Source: Leptospirillum sp.
GTDB lineage: Bacteria; Nitrospirota; Leptospirillia; Leptospirillales; Leptospirillaceae
Assembly: GCA_027346125.1 (NCBI GenBank)
Contig: DAIEST010000062.1
Location: 1 to 17,773, forward strand
Reading direction: 5' to 3'
DNA: 17,773 bases
The position numbers and the translations under genes were made by a program. Shown here one piece after another: positions 1 through 7,866 of the stretch; the stretch's first letter is position 1; every line of letters begins with the position of its first letter. A model generated the notes under the pieces. The model had not been told where the DNA came from. It was given only the letters and a program-made list of their open reading frames with translations, and ran no database searches.

Positions 1-224
1 TCGAGAATCCGGTTGATTTCAGCCGGTTTCAGTGCCGGACTCGCGGAGGTTTCCCGTTCGTCTTCCCACGTTTCCGAGATAATCGACGAACACTGTTCCA
101 CGCATTCGTCACAGATGAAGACTCCTGGTCCCGATACCATGCGCCGGACATCTTCGCGAGTCTTTCCGCAAAACGAGCACCGTACCTTATTATCACCCTT
201 ATCCTTGCGCTCTCGACCTGCCAT
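1..224 (-). CDS. clpX: ATP-dependent Clp protease ATP-binding subunit ClpX (N-terminal part only)
   Basis: This is the AAA+ unfoldase that feeds substrates into ClpP in the cytoplasm. Only the first 74 codons are in the window; the rest lies beyond the left edge. The visible part is the ClpX zinc-binding domain: Cys16-x2-Cys19 and Cys38-x2-Cys41, the latter inside the typical run GPGVFICDECVEQC, followed by the start of the linker to the ATPase domain. The ATG at 222-224 is preceded by a good Shine-Dalgarno sequence (GGGAGAA). It lies 37 bases after the clpP stop on the same strand, so it is surely the last known gene of a tig-clpP-clpX operon. This order is common in bacteria. The Walker motifs cannot be checked here. 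Confidence 0.95.
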   Translation of the reverse strand, partial: MAGRERKDKGDNKVRCSFCGKTREDVRRMVSGPGVFICDECVEQCSSIISETWEDERETSASPALKPAEINRIL

Positions 225-261
225 TAGAGTTCTCCCGTCCTCACGATTGAAAAACGCACCA

Positions 262-870
262 CTATGCCTTTGGTGGAGCTACATCCGGACCCAGATGGCT
301 GGAAATCACCGAATCCACCAGACCATATGCCTTGGCATCGTCCGCCGAAAGAAAGTAGTCCCGGTCCGTATCCAGAGACACTTTTTCAAGAGGCTGCCGC
401 GTGTGTTTCGCAAGAATGCCGTTGAGGTGCTCCCGCATTTTCAGGATCTCCCGGGCATGAATCTCGATTTCAGTCGCCTGTCCCTGAACGCCACCCATTG
501 GCTGATGAATCATGATACGGGCATTCGGGAGCGAAAATCTCTTTCCTTCCGCGCCAGCCGTCAACAGAACTGCTCCCATGCTTGCGGCCTGACCGACACA
601 GATAGTGGAAACATCGGGCTTGATATATTGCATCGTGTCATAGATGGCCAGCCCGGCCGTAACCGAACCCCCGGGAGAATTGATATACAGATTGACATCC
701 TTCGATGCGTCCTCCGCTTCCAGAAACAGCAACTGGGCAATCACCAGATTGGCCACCATGTCGTCAATGGCCGTCCCCAGAAAAATGATCCGGTCTTTCA
801 GCAACCGGGAGTAAATATCGTAGGACCGTTCGCCCCGGGATGTCTGTTCCACTACATACGGAATCAACAT
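262..870 (-). CDS. clpP: ATP-dependent Clp protease proteolytic subunit ClpP
   Basis: ClpP is the serine peptidase that forms the double-ring degradation chamber capped by ClpX. At 202 residues it has the usual family length. The catalytic triad is intact: Ser97 in GQAASMGA, His122 in MIHQP and Asp171 in DRDYF. The oxyanion-hole region INSPGGSV (63-70) and the handle region after residue 125 are also present. The ATG at 868-870 follows a GAGGAG ribosome binding site. The N-terminus is short before the LIPYVVEQT block, as expected for ClpP with little or no propeptide. It starts 24 bases after the tig stop and is followed by clpX. The stop codon is TAG, which shows that amber is a working terminator in this genome. 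Confidence 0.97.
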   Translation of the reverse strand: MLIPYVVEQTSRGERSYDIYSRLLKDRIIFLGTAIDDMVANLVIAQLLFLEAEDASKDVNLYINSPGGSVTAGLAIYDTMQYIKPDVSTICVGQAASMGAVLLTAGAEGKRFSLPNARIMIHQPMGGVQGQATEIEIHAREILKMREHLNGILAKHTRQPLEKVSLDTDRDYFLSADDAKAYGLVDSVISSHLGPDVAPPKA

Positions 871-894
871 ACAGAAACTCCTCTCTTCTCCTGC

Positions 895-2304
895 TTAATC
901 GTTATGACCTTCATCAGAAAGGTTTTCTGTGTGGCTATGGCCTTCATGACCAGCGTGATCGTGGGAGCCATGATCGTGTGCCTCTTCCGAATGGGGGACC
1001 GGCTTTTTCCCGAAGCGGGACATACCCACCTTCTCAAGGTATCCCCCCTCCCCAAAAAACAGTTCGCTGGAACCAAACTGGGCCTCGCGGAGCATCATCT
1101 CCTCCAGCTTGATCCGACGGGCGCTCTGCATTGCAGACGACAGGGCTTCGCGATCCACCTGCTGGGAAGGAGTTTCACCCCGGGATTGCATGATTCCACG
1201 GTACTCCTGTCCGACCGTCTCCCAGTCCGGCTCGATCTTCTCCCGCTCCAGAAGCGTATCCAGAACCAGCTGCCACTGGAAGATCTGACGATACTCTTCC
1301 CTGTCGGACTCAGACGCGATCCCCAACCTCTCGTATTCCCTTGAAAGGCGTTTTTCCGGAGAGGGAATTCCCCATGCCGCCAGAATTTCCTTGCGGAGCT
1401 CCCGGCGTTTCTTTTCCAGCGCCTTCATGACCTTCTGGCCCAGAAGACCTTTTTCCACATCCCCGCGCAGATCTTCTTCCGTTTTCGCCGAATCGGGATC
1501 GTCGGACGGGAAGACTTTCCGGACCAGCTCGTCGAGCGACAGCGGAACCCGCCGCTGAATCTCAAGGATCGAAAGCTCCGCAGGGTGGACTTCAACCCGG
1601 CTGCCCTCCCGGGAACGGGAATCCGGAACATTGAGCGGCAGTGTCGCCGAAACAGTGTCCCCTGTCTTTTTTCCCAGAAGAGCCTGTGTAAAGGCTTCGG
1701 GAACCTGATCCCCGCCAACCTCGGCAACCTGCTCGGAATCGAAGGATTCCCCGGTTGAAGGATGGACGAAGTGAATCCGGAACCGGACGAAATCGGACAA
1801 CTCCACGATCGTGTCGGGAGCGAGATCCTCACGAAACTGATTGGAGAGGACGACCTGAAGCCGCTCGGTTTCAGCCAGGATTTCCTCCGCCGGAACCGAC
1901 AGTTCCTCTTCCGCCGCCAGAACGACTCCGAAGGGGGAAAGCCCTTCCGGAATTTCAAAGATTTCAAGCTCACCCTTGAGTTTCAGGCCTTCCTTTTCGG
2001 AATGGGCTCCCAGGGAAACCGGGGAAGGCTGCAAATGGACCACCGTTCCGGTCGCCTTCCGCAAAAGCTCGTCATAGGCCGCATCCAGCAGTTCGTCCAG
2101 GACTTCCTGGTGGATTGACTGGATCAGATCCTTGTTCCGGCGAATCACAGGCTCAGGAACATGTCCTGAACGATACCCGGGAACCTTGAGCTTGGGATTG
2201 ACGGCTCGAATCTTCCCCCGAACCCTGTCCTGGATCTCCTCAGCGGAGAGGTCAACGGAGAACGAGTGAAGATTGCCATTGCCTTTTTCGATCTGAACAT
2301 CCAT
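895..2304 (-). CDS. tig: Trigger factor (ribosome-associated chaperone / peptidyl-prolyl isomerase) with histidine-rich tail
   Basis: This chaperone binds at the ribosomal exit tunnel and assists folding of nascent chains. The N-terminal domain carries the ribosome-docking signature GYRSGHVP at residues 43-50, equivalent to GFRKGKVP of the E. coli protein. An FKBP-like PPIase domain follows at roughly 165-245, then a long helical C-terminal domain. At 469 residues it is longer than the roughly 430-residue norm. Part of the excess is a terminal tail of about 33 residues with nine histidines, which could bind metal (inference). The ATG at 2302-2304 is chosen because MDVQIEK matches the family start. 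An ATG at 2314-2316 is only four codons longer and also possible, since the AGGAAGG ribosome site sits close to both. First gene of the tig-clpP-clpX operon. Confidence 0.95.
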   Translation of the reverse strand: MDVQIEKGNGNLHSFSVDLSAEEIQDRVRGKIRAVNPKLKVPGYRSGHVPEPVIRRNKDLIQSIHQEVLDELLDAAYDELLRKATGTVVHLQPSPVSLGAHSEKEGLKLKGELEIFEIPEGLSPFGVVLAAEEELSVPAEEILAETERLQVVLSNQFREDLAPDTIVELSDFVRFRIHFVHPSTGESFDSEQVAEVGGDQVPEAFTQALLGKKTGDTVSATLPLNVPDSRSREGSRVEVHPAELSILEIQRRVPLSLDELVRKVFPSDDPDSAKTEEDLRGDVEKGLLGQKVMKALEKKRRELRKEILAAWGIPSPEKRLSREYERLGIASESDREEYRQIFQWQLVLDTLLEREKIEPDWETVGQEYRGIMQSRGETPSQQVDREALSSAMQSARRIKLEEMMLREAQFGSSELFFGEGGYLEKVGMSRFGKKPVPHSEEAHDHGSHDHAGHEGHSHTENLSDEGHND

Positions 2305-2375
2305 CAATACAATCATCCTTCCTAAAACACAGTGAAATCCGCCTGAACACAACCTCCAAAAACCCGAATTTTTTC

Positions 2376-2404
2376 ATTATAGGGGAAGATCCTGCTCAAA
2401 GAAA
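2376..2404 (-). promoter_or_regulatory. Probable sigma70-type promoter of tig-clpP-clpX
   Basis: On the minus strand a perfect TATAAT (-10) lies at 2376-2381. At a 17-base spacing the -35 position (2399-2404) reads TTTCTT, which is a poor match. It sits in the 114-base gap between the monooxygenase stop and the tig start, so transcription would begin near 2369 and give a leader of about 65 bases. No heat-shock-type (CIRCE or sigma32) element was recognised in this gap. Confidence 0.6.
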
Positions 2405-2418
2405 GCTCCCCGTGCGAC

Positions 2419-3675
2419 TCATCCCCCTGACAAAAAAGCGTTCATTCGATCCATTACCGTCAGGGGCTCAAATCCCATCCCCGAGATTGTCCGCACGATT
2501 TTCCGCTCAAGGGGAGGCCGTCGCCCGATCCCCCGGAAAACCCGCTCCCGAACCTTGACAACAAGGGGATTTCCGGAATTCCAGACCAGCGTCATTTCAT
2601 CGGCCAGACGATGCAACTGTTCCGTGACAGGTTTGCGGATCCGTTCGTACTCCATGAGTGCCCCGGTCGGATTTCCCCGACCCCGGGAGATCGCCTCGCA
2701 CAGTAACGGGGCCAGGACCCGGGCATCCTCCATCGCCTGGTTCCTTCCTTGCGCAACGTGGGGATTCATGGCATGGGCCGCATCTCCCATCAAGACAGTG
2801 TTCCCTGAAACCCAACTCTTGAGAAGAACCTTCAGGACAGCCATCTCCGGGATCTGGGAGGTCTCCCGGAGTCCCCCATCCCGAAGTGTCCGTGCAATAC
2901 CCCCGACCCAACCGTCCAGCTCTGCAAGGAAAGCGTCCAGACCTTGCCCGTCCAGCGACCGGCGGTCCCTGTCCTTAAGCATGTACAGAAAGAATCGGCG
3001 CGTCGGAGAAACCGGGAACAGAAAGAAGATCTTTCCCGCAGAAAGGAAGTAGCGCCCTTCCTGTTCCGCCAGGATTTCGGATGCGCCGGGGGAAAGATCG
3101 AACGACCAGGAAAGATAGGAGTCTTTGTACGTCACGACCTGTCCGGAAAAGTCTCCGGACGATCGGACAAGGGAACGACGTCCGTCGTCCCCCACCAGGA
3201 CTCCTGCGGAAGACGACACTTTCTTCCCGTTTTCCTCCCATTCGACCACGACCCGCTCTCCTTCCTGCCGATGAATCAGATAACGGGCTCCAAAGACCAC
3301 CCTGACACAAGGGAAATCCGCCAGGCGATCCAGCATGAGCTGGTCCAGAAGGTGGGGCTCGAGTGAAATCGAAAACGGAAAACGGCCCTCCAGACAGGAA
3401 TATCTGGACCTCATCAGGAGATTGCCTTTTCCGTCCAGAAAGCGGAAGGATTCGTTCCGGCAGTGAGGAAGTCCGTAAAGACCTTCAAGAAAGGAGAGCT
3501 CCTCCAGAATCTCGAGTCCCAGGGGCTGGATCAGTTCTCCCCGCCCCAGGGACTCTATGCCTGGACGCGGATCGAGGATCAATGACCTGATTCCGGCTTT
3601 CCCCAGATAGTTGGCAAGCGTCAGTCCGCCCGCCCCGGCCCCGACAATGACCACATCCCATTCTTCCTCGATCAT
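2419..3675 (-). CDS. FAD-dependent monooxygenase, p-hydroxybenzoate hydroxylase fold (UbiH/Coq6-like)
   Basis: A 418-residue group A flavoprotein monooxygenase; the substrate is unknown. All three family motifs are visible: the dinucleotide-binding GAGAGG at 12-17 with an acidic residue (Asp35) ending the second strand, the DG motif VGDDGRRS near 161-168, and the FAD ribityl motif GDAAHAMNP at 297-305. There is no membrane segment. The ATG at 3673-3675 is fixed by a good AGGAAGAG ribosome site and by homology; a longer open frame upstream lacks such support. The start overlaps the stop of the lipoprotein gene in an ATGA, so the two are probably translationally coupled. The UbiH-like fold fits hydroxylation of a quinone, an isoprenoid or another aromatic or hydrophobic compound, but nothing here decides which. 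It is the last gene of the pentose phosphate operon. Confidence 0.85.
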   Translation of the reverse strand: MIEEEWDVVIVGAGAGGLTLANYLGKAGIRSLILDPRPGIESLGRGELIQPLGLEILEELSFLEGLYGLPHCRNESFRFLDGKGNLLMRSRYSCLEGRFPFSISLEPHLLDQLMLDRLADFPCVRVVFGARYLIHRQEGERVVVEWEENGKKVSSSAGVLVGDDGRRSLVRSSGDFSGQVVTYKDSYLSWSFDLSPGASEILAEQEGRYFLSAGKIFFLFPVSPTRRFFLYMLKDRDRRSLDGQGLDAFLAELDGWVGGIARTLRDGGLRETSQIPEMAVLKVLLKSWVSGNTVLMGDAAHAMNPHVAQGRNQAMEDARVLAPLLCEAISRGRGNPTGALMEYERIRKPVTEQLHRLADEMTLVWNSGNPLVVKVRERVFRGIGRRPPLERKIVRTISGMGFEPLTVMDRMNAFLSGG

Positions 3676-5354
3676 GACGACTCTTCCTGACAGAATGCCC
3701 GGCCATCCAGAAGGGGAATCCGGATCGACCAGAAGAAATCCGTACTTCTCCCCCGGGAGATCGGCCATAAAAGTTGATCCAGCCTTTGCGGAATGGACCG
3801 CTCCAGACTGGAAAGCGCGTCTTTCCATGCCTCCGAAACACCAAACCCGGCGCCTCTTGCCTCTCCCTTCCGCTCCCACAGAAAGTTGCCCGAGGGATCC
3901 CGGACATCCGCCCGATAGGGCACAGTCAGGACAACAATTGTCGCAGAAGGAATCCTCAAGCTCATCGTCTTTACCCGAAACAGGCTGATACCCAGAACAT
4001 TCGCCAGTCCTGAAGAGGCGGCCGTCCGGACGATCCGGAAGCGGTCCCTTGACAGATTCTTTTCCAGGGCTGTCTTGAAGGCACTCAGAGTGTTCTTCCC
4101 GGGAATCCCGGCAAAATTGGCAATCACACGAAGATCGAGAACATGGGTCGCCCGCCTGTCCAGAAAATGGAGCGGAATATGTCCGGGAACCCGTTCAATG
4201 ACCCGGGTCAATTCCCGGGCAGAGCTCCCCGTCGCTGCAGGTTCGAGGACAATCCGGAAAGAACTGTCGGGAAGAACCTCCGGGACACTCCTGACGTGGC
4301 AGACAGAAACACCGTCGGAAGAACTCACCGTACAGGAAGACGCCAGGATATTTTTCCGTTCGGCCTGTCCGTAACGGCCAAGATCTCCCGCCCACCACAG
4401 GATCGATGACCTGAACGGCATGTGCCGGACGTTGCCCGCCCGCCTGTAGATCGGAACAGGCGGAAACGGGAGTTTCTCCGGAAGAGGTTCCAGGGACAGG
4501 CCAGGACGAACCCCGGAAAGGGCATGCCAGACCCCGGAAATCCGAAATCGGATCCGGACCGGAAAAGAGAAAGACCGGAATGGATGCAATGACACCCTGA
4601 CCGGAAGCGGAGAGGAAGACCCGGAACGGATTTCGACCGTTTCCAGGAACTGCCCCCACAGCGAGGCCTCGTTCCGGTAGAGCATCACGAACCTCCGGAG
4701 GGAGGCCTTTGAAAAGGAATGTTCGGAATGGATTCTGGAAAACGATCGCCGATTCCGGGACAACAACAAAAGGGCCTTTGTCCCGTCAGAGCGTTCCAGA
4801 AGTCTTATGATCCGGCGGTGTCTCTCCCCTATCCGTCGAAATCGCTCCCGATCCTCGACGGCCAGACCGTGACGGACATCATTCAGAAAATGAACGGACA
4901 CCCGCGCCAGAACCCACGCATGGCATTCGACATGAAACGGATCGTCCGGGTTGGGAAGAATTTTATATTCCCAGCGATCCTCCACGACAAGAGGACCTGT
5001 CTTCTTCCGATCGAGCGACTGTTCGAATCGGGCAAGAAGTTTCTCCCGCGCCGGAGCGGTAAAGTTCATCCCGGAGGACTCGATCGTCCGGAGAAGCGAA
5101 TCGGCCAGCTTCCGGATGGCCTCTTTGCGGGCGAACCTCCGTCCTTTGTCCGAAGCTCCGGATCCCGCCAGGAAAATCGCCCCTTTTGCCGGCGGAAGAG
5201 AATGAGTGACCCACACAGGTTCCCTCGGGTCAGATTGCCAGATGCGACCCTGGGAGCCTTGGGAAACGATCCGCGCACAGCCCGCCAGCACAAAAAAGAC
5301 TCCCAGGAAAATGAACGCTCTCCTCGCTCCGGACCCTGAAGCCAGACACTTCAT
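3672..5354 (-). CDS. Large predicted lipoprotein, LPP20/FlgT-like N-terminal region, function unknown
   Basis: A 560-residue exported protein that I do not recognise as a named family. The N-terminus is a lipoprotein signal peptide: basic residues Arg11-Arg12, a hydrophobic stretch, and the lipobox LAGC with Cys26 as the lipidation site. Residues 61-91 (FLAGSG, then a helix rich in Ala, Arg and Lys) resemble the segment that opens LPP20/FlgT-type envelope domains. Residues about 480-521 (ADVRDPSGNFLWERKGEARG, then a helix) look like a second alpha-beta module of the kind found in envelope assembly lipoproteins. Both resemblances come from pattern memory. The ribosome site is weak (ACAGG close to the ATG). 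It begins 17 bases after zwf and overlaps the monooxygenase gene by 4 bases, so it belongs to the same transcript although nothing links it to sugar metabolism. Confidence 0.8.
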   Translation of the reverse strand: MKCLASGSGARRAFIFLGVFFVLAGCARIVSQGSQGRIWQSDPREPVWVTHSLPPAKGAIFLAGSGASDKGRRFARKEAIRKLADSLLRTIESSGMNFTAPAREKLLARFEQSLDRKKTGPLVVEDRWEYKILPNPDDPFHVECHAWVLARVSVHFLNDVRHGLAVEDRERFRRIGERHRRIIRLLERSDGTKALLLLSRNRRSFSRIHSEHSFSKASLRRFVMLYRNEASLWGQFLETVEIRSGSSSPLPVRVSLHPFRSFSFPVRIRFRISGVWHALSGVRPGLSLEPLPEKLPFPPVPIYRRAGNVRHMPFRSSILWWAGDLGRYGQAERKNILASSCTVSSSDGVSVCHVRSVPEVLPDSSFRIVLEPAATGSSARELTRVIERVPGHIPLHFLDRRATHVLDLRVIANFAGIPGKNTLSAFKTALEKNLSRDRFRIVRTAASSGLANVLGISLFRVKTMSLRIPSATIVVLTVPYRADVRDPSGNFLWERKGEARGAGFGVSEAWKDALSSLERSIPQRLDQLLWPISRGRSTDFFWSIRIPLLDGRAFCQEESS

Positions 5355-5371
5355 GCCTGTTGGAAGACGCC

Positions 5372-6859
5372 TCAGGACTGGATCAGGAAATCCGCCAGAC
5401 CATCCGGTCCATCGGAACCCGCCTTGTAGGGAAGAGGCTCTGGGGCGGAAAAGGGATCCGACAGAAACGGGGAGATGTACCCCCAGGCCCTTTCGACCTC
5501 GTCGTTTCTGGCAAACAATGTGGAATCCCCCACCATCGCGTCGTGCAGAAGTCGTTCATAGGCATCGGCAGGATTCCCCTGGTAGGACTTCTGGTAAGAA
5601 AAATCCATCTCGGCCGGATCGATATGCAACACGGACGAAGGACGCTTCAGCCCAAACCGGAGGGAAATCCCTTCGTTGGGCTGAATGCGGATCGTCAGCG
5701 TATTGGGAACGCGATCCTGGCATTGGGACAGCCGGAAGATCGCAAAGGGAAACTCCTTGAAGAAAAGGGTGATCTCGGTAGATTTCCGGGCCAGGCGCTT
5801 TCCTGCGACAATATAAAAAGGAACCCCCGCCCAACGCCAGTTCTGGACCTCCACTCTCATGGCGGCAAACGTCTCGACGCGGGAGTTCGACGCCACCTTG
5901 TCCTCTTCACGGTATCCCGCCACCTGGGTTCCTTCCACCACCCCGGAGACGTACTGTCCCCTGAGGATATTCTGGGAAAGTTCTTCCTTGGTGTAAGGCT
6001 TCAGCGACCGGAGCACCTTGACTTTCTCGTCCCGGATGGCTTCCGCCTCAAACGCGACCGGAGGTTCCATCGCCGTCAGGGACAGGACCTGGAACAGATG
6101 GCTCTGGATCATGTCCCGGATAATGCCGGCTTCCTCGAAGTAGCCTCCCCGGCCTTCCATTCCGAGGCTTTCCATCACCTTGATCTCTACCCGCGAAACA
6201 TGAACGTTGCTCCACAAGGAGCCGAAGACGGGGTTGGCCAGCCGGAACACCAGGATATTCTGGACCGTCTCCTTCCCGAGGTAGTGGTCGATGCGGTAGA
6301 CCTGCTCCTCCCTGAAAACACCGAGCAGTTCCCCGTTCAGTTCAATGGCGCTTCCCAGATCCCGGCCGAACGGTTTTTCGATCACGATGCGGACAAAGCC
6401 TCCGGTCTCCGTCCCGGAGTTCCGGGAGCGGGAAAAACCGTGCGCGCCCAATTGCCGGATGATCGGAATGAAATAGCTGGGAGGAGTGGCCAGGTAAAAC
6501 AGGGTATTTCCTTTTGTCTTCCTGACCCGTTCAGCGGATGCCAGAAAGGAGCGGAGGGTGTCGTATCCGGAAGGATCCTCGAAATCGGTCGACTGATAGA
6601 AAACCATCGACAGGAAGGACTGGAAGCGGGCATCGTCCCGAACGCCATAACGGGAATGAGACCGGATCCCTTCCGAAAGTTCTTCACGGAACTCCTGGTG
6701 GCTCTTGAGCCGGCGCGCCACCCCCAGGATCTCCGTATCCGGATGCAGCAGCCCGTCCATCCACAAGTCATAGAGTGCCGGGATCAGCTTCCTGCGGGTC
6801 AAATCCCCCGATGCCCCGAAAATGACCAGGGACAGCGGAGGGGTTCCTTTTGTTTCCAT
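5372..6859 (-). CDS. zwf: Glucose-6-phosphate 1-dehydrogenase
   Basis: Oxidises glucose 6-phosphate to 6-phosphogluconolactone with NADP+ (or NAD+), the entry step of the oxidative pentose phosphate pathway. At 495 residues it has the family length. The nucleotide-binding block GASGDLTRRK is at 15-24, EKPFG at 161-165, and the active-site signature RIDHYLGKE at 189-197, which includes the catalytic His of the DHYLGK motif. The ATG at 6857-6859 is chosen because GGAGGAA sits 6 bases before it. An in-frame GTG 18 bases upstream (6875-6877) would start ahead of that site and is unlikely. It lies 49 bases after gnd and 17 before the lipoprotein gene, in one minus-strand operon with pgl, gnd, tal, tkt and glk. 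Confidence 0.96.
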   Translation of the reverse strand: METKGTPPLSLVIFGASGDLTRRKLIPALYDLWMDGLLHPDTEILGVARRLKSHQEFREELSEGIRSHSRYGVRDDARFQSFLSMVFYQSTDFEDPSGYDTLRSFLASAERVRKTKGNTLFYLATPPSYFIPIIRQLGAHGFSRSRNSGTETGGFVRIVIEKPFGRDLGSAIELNGELLGVFREEQVYRIDHYLGKETVQNILVFRLANPVFGSLWSNVHVSRVEIKVMESLGMEGRGGYFEEAGIIRDMIQSHLFQVLSLTAMEPPVAFEAEAIRDEKVKVLRSLKPYTKEELSQNILRGQYVSGVVEGTQVAGYREEDKVASNSRVETFAAMRVEVQNWRWAGVPFYIVAGKRLARKSTEITLFFKEFPFAIFRLSQCQDRVPNTLTIRIQPNEGISLRFGLKRPSSVLHIDPAEMDFSYQKSYQGNPADAYERLLHDAMVGDSTLFARNDEVERAWGYISPFLSDPFSAPEPLPYKAGSDGPDGLADFLIQS

Positions 6860-6908
6860 CGATCGTTCCTCCGGCACGGTTCAAGCTTTACGAACGGGGA
6901 TCAACCCG

Positions 6909-7829
6909 TCATTTCGGTCCAGTGGAGTCCCTTGCGACCGGATGTCCGCCAAACTCGTTGCGGAGAGCGGCAATGACCTTGTTCGAGAACAGGTCTCCCT
7001 GCCGGGAAGCGAACCGTTCCATCAGCGCCAGCGTCAATGCCGGAGCAAAGACGCCATACTCGATGGCGGTTTCGGCGGTCCATCTCCCCTCTCCCGAATC
7101 TTCCACGTATCCCCTGATTCCCGAAAGCGTCGGGTTGGCCTTCAGTGCGTTCCCCAGAAGTTCGAGGAGCCAGGAGCGGACAACGGATCCCTGGTTCCAC
7201 AAATGGGCGACAGACGGGAGGTCCAGATCGTATGGACCATTCTTCAGGAGATCGAATCCCTCCCCGTAGGCCTGGAGAAGGGCATACTCTACCCCGTTGT
7301 GCACCATCTTCACGAAGTGGCCGGAGCCCGATGGCCCCACATGAAGATATCCCTCCGGGGGAGCGAGCGTCCTGAAAACCGGGTCAAGCAGGCGGACGGA
7401 ATCCGTCTCTCCCCCCACCATCAGGCAATACCCGGCATCAAGCCCCCAGATGCCGCCGCTCGTGCCGACATCAACATACCGCACTCCGGACTGGAGGCTC
7501 CTCTTTCCCCTCCTGATCGTATCGGTATACCTGGAATTCCCTCCATCCACAAGGAGATCCCCCTCTGCAAGAAGGGGCAGGATCTGTTCGAGGGCTTCAT
7601 CGACAGGAGGGCCAGAAGGAATCATGAACCAGACGAAAACAGGGCCGCCGTCTTTGCGAAGCTGCCGGATCAGCGCCCGATAGTCTTCGGCCTGAGACAT
7701 CCCCTCCTTTTCGAGGATCTGCCGGACATTGGCGTTCGGATCGAAGCCAACGACGCGGTGACCGCCCTACAGTAGGCGACGCACCATATTCGCGCCCATC
7801 CGGCCCAATCCGATCATTCCGATCTGCAC
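6909..7829 (-). pseudogene. gnd: 6-phosphogluconate dehydrogenase (short form), interrupted by an in-frame TAG at codon 21
   Basis: The enzyme oxidatively decarboxylates 6-phosphogluconate to ribulose 5-phosphate. Read through, the gene is 306 codons, the length of the short bacterial (often NAD-preferring) class. A GTG start at 7827-7829 follows a strong GGGGAGGGGG ribosome site. It encodes MQIGMIGLGRMGANMVRRLL with the cofactor loop GLGRMG at 7-12. Then codon 21 (7767-7769) is TAG, and the frame continues normally with GGHRVVGFDP. The rest is intact: DGGNS at 95-99, GTSGG at 122-126, and the catalytic block HFVKMVHNGVEY with Lys174 and His177-Asn178. One base change (for example CAG to TAG) explains it. 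The next ATG, at codon 44, would lack the whole cofactor-binding start. It is either a nonsense mutation, a sequencing error or read-through. All neighbours are intact, so an error or a recent mutation is most likely. Confidence 0.9.
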
Positions 7830-7866
7830 TGATTCCCCCTCCCCGAAACAGATCGTCCCTCCAGGA

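Noticed and set aside
2380..2418. Intrinsic terminator after the monooxygenase gene
   Set aside because: GGGGA and TCCCC can pair, but only over 5 bases around a 20-base loop, and no U-run follows. The stretch is better explained as the tig promoter.
5360..6976. 538-codon open frame on the plus strand opposite zwf, and similar long frames opposite tal, glk, pgl, hpnH and hemY
   Set aside because: All are antisense shadows of genes with clear family motifs. None has a convincing ribosome site or a familiar fold.
6909..7700. gnd as a shorter complete gene starting at the ATG at 7698-7700
   Set aside because: This start would drop the first 43 codons, which include the GLGRMG cofactor loop and the first two strands of the Rossmann fold. 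The upstream codons plainly match the family.
7767..7769. Genetic-code reassignment of TAG, or pyrrolysine or selenocysteine insertion, to explain the gnd amber codon
   Set aside because: clpP, tkt and the phosphatase gene end in TAG in this window, selenocysteine uses TGA, and position 21 is a surface loop with no known need for a special residue. Only local read-through remains open.
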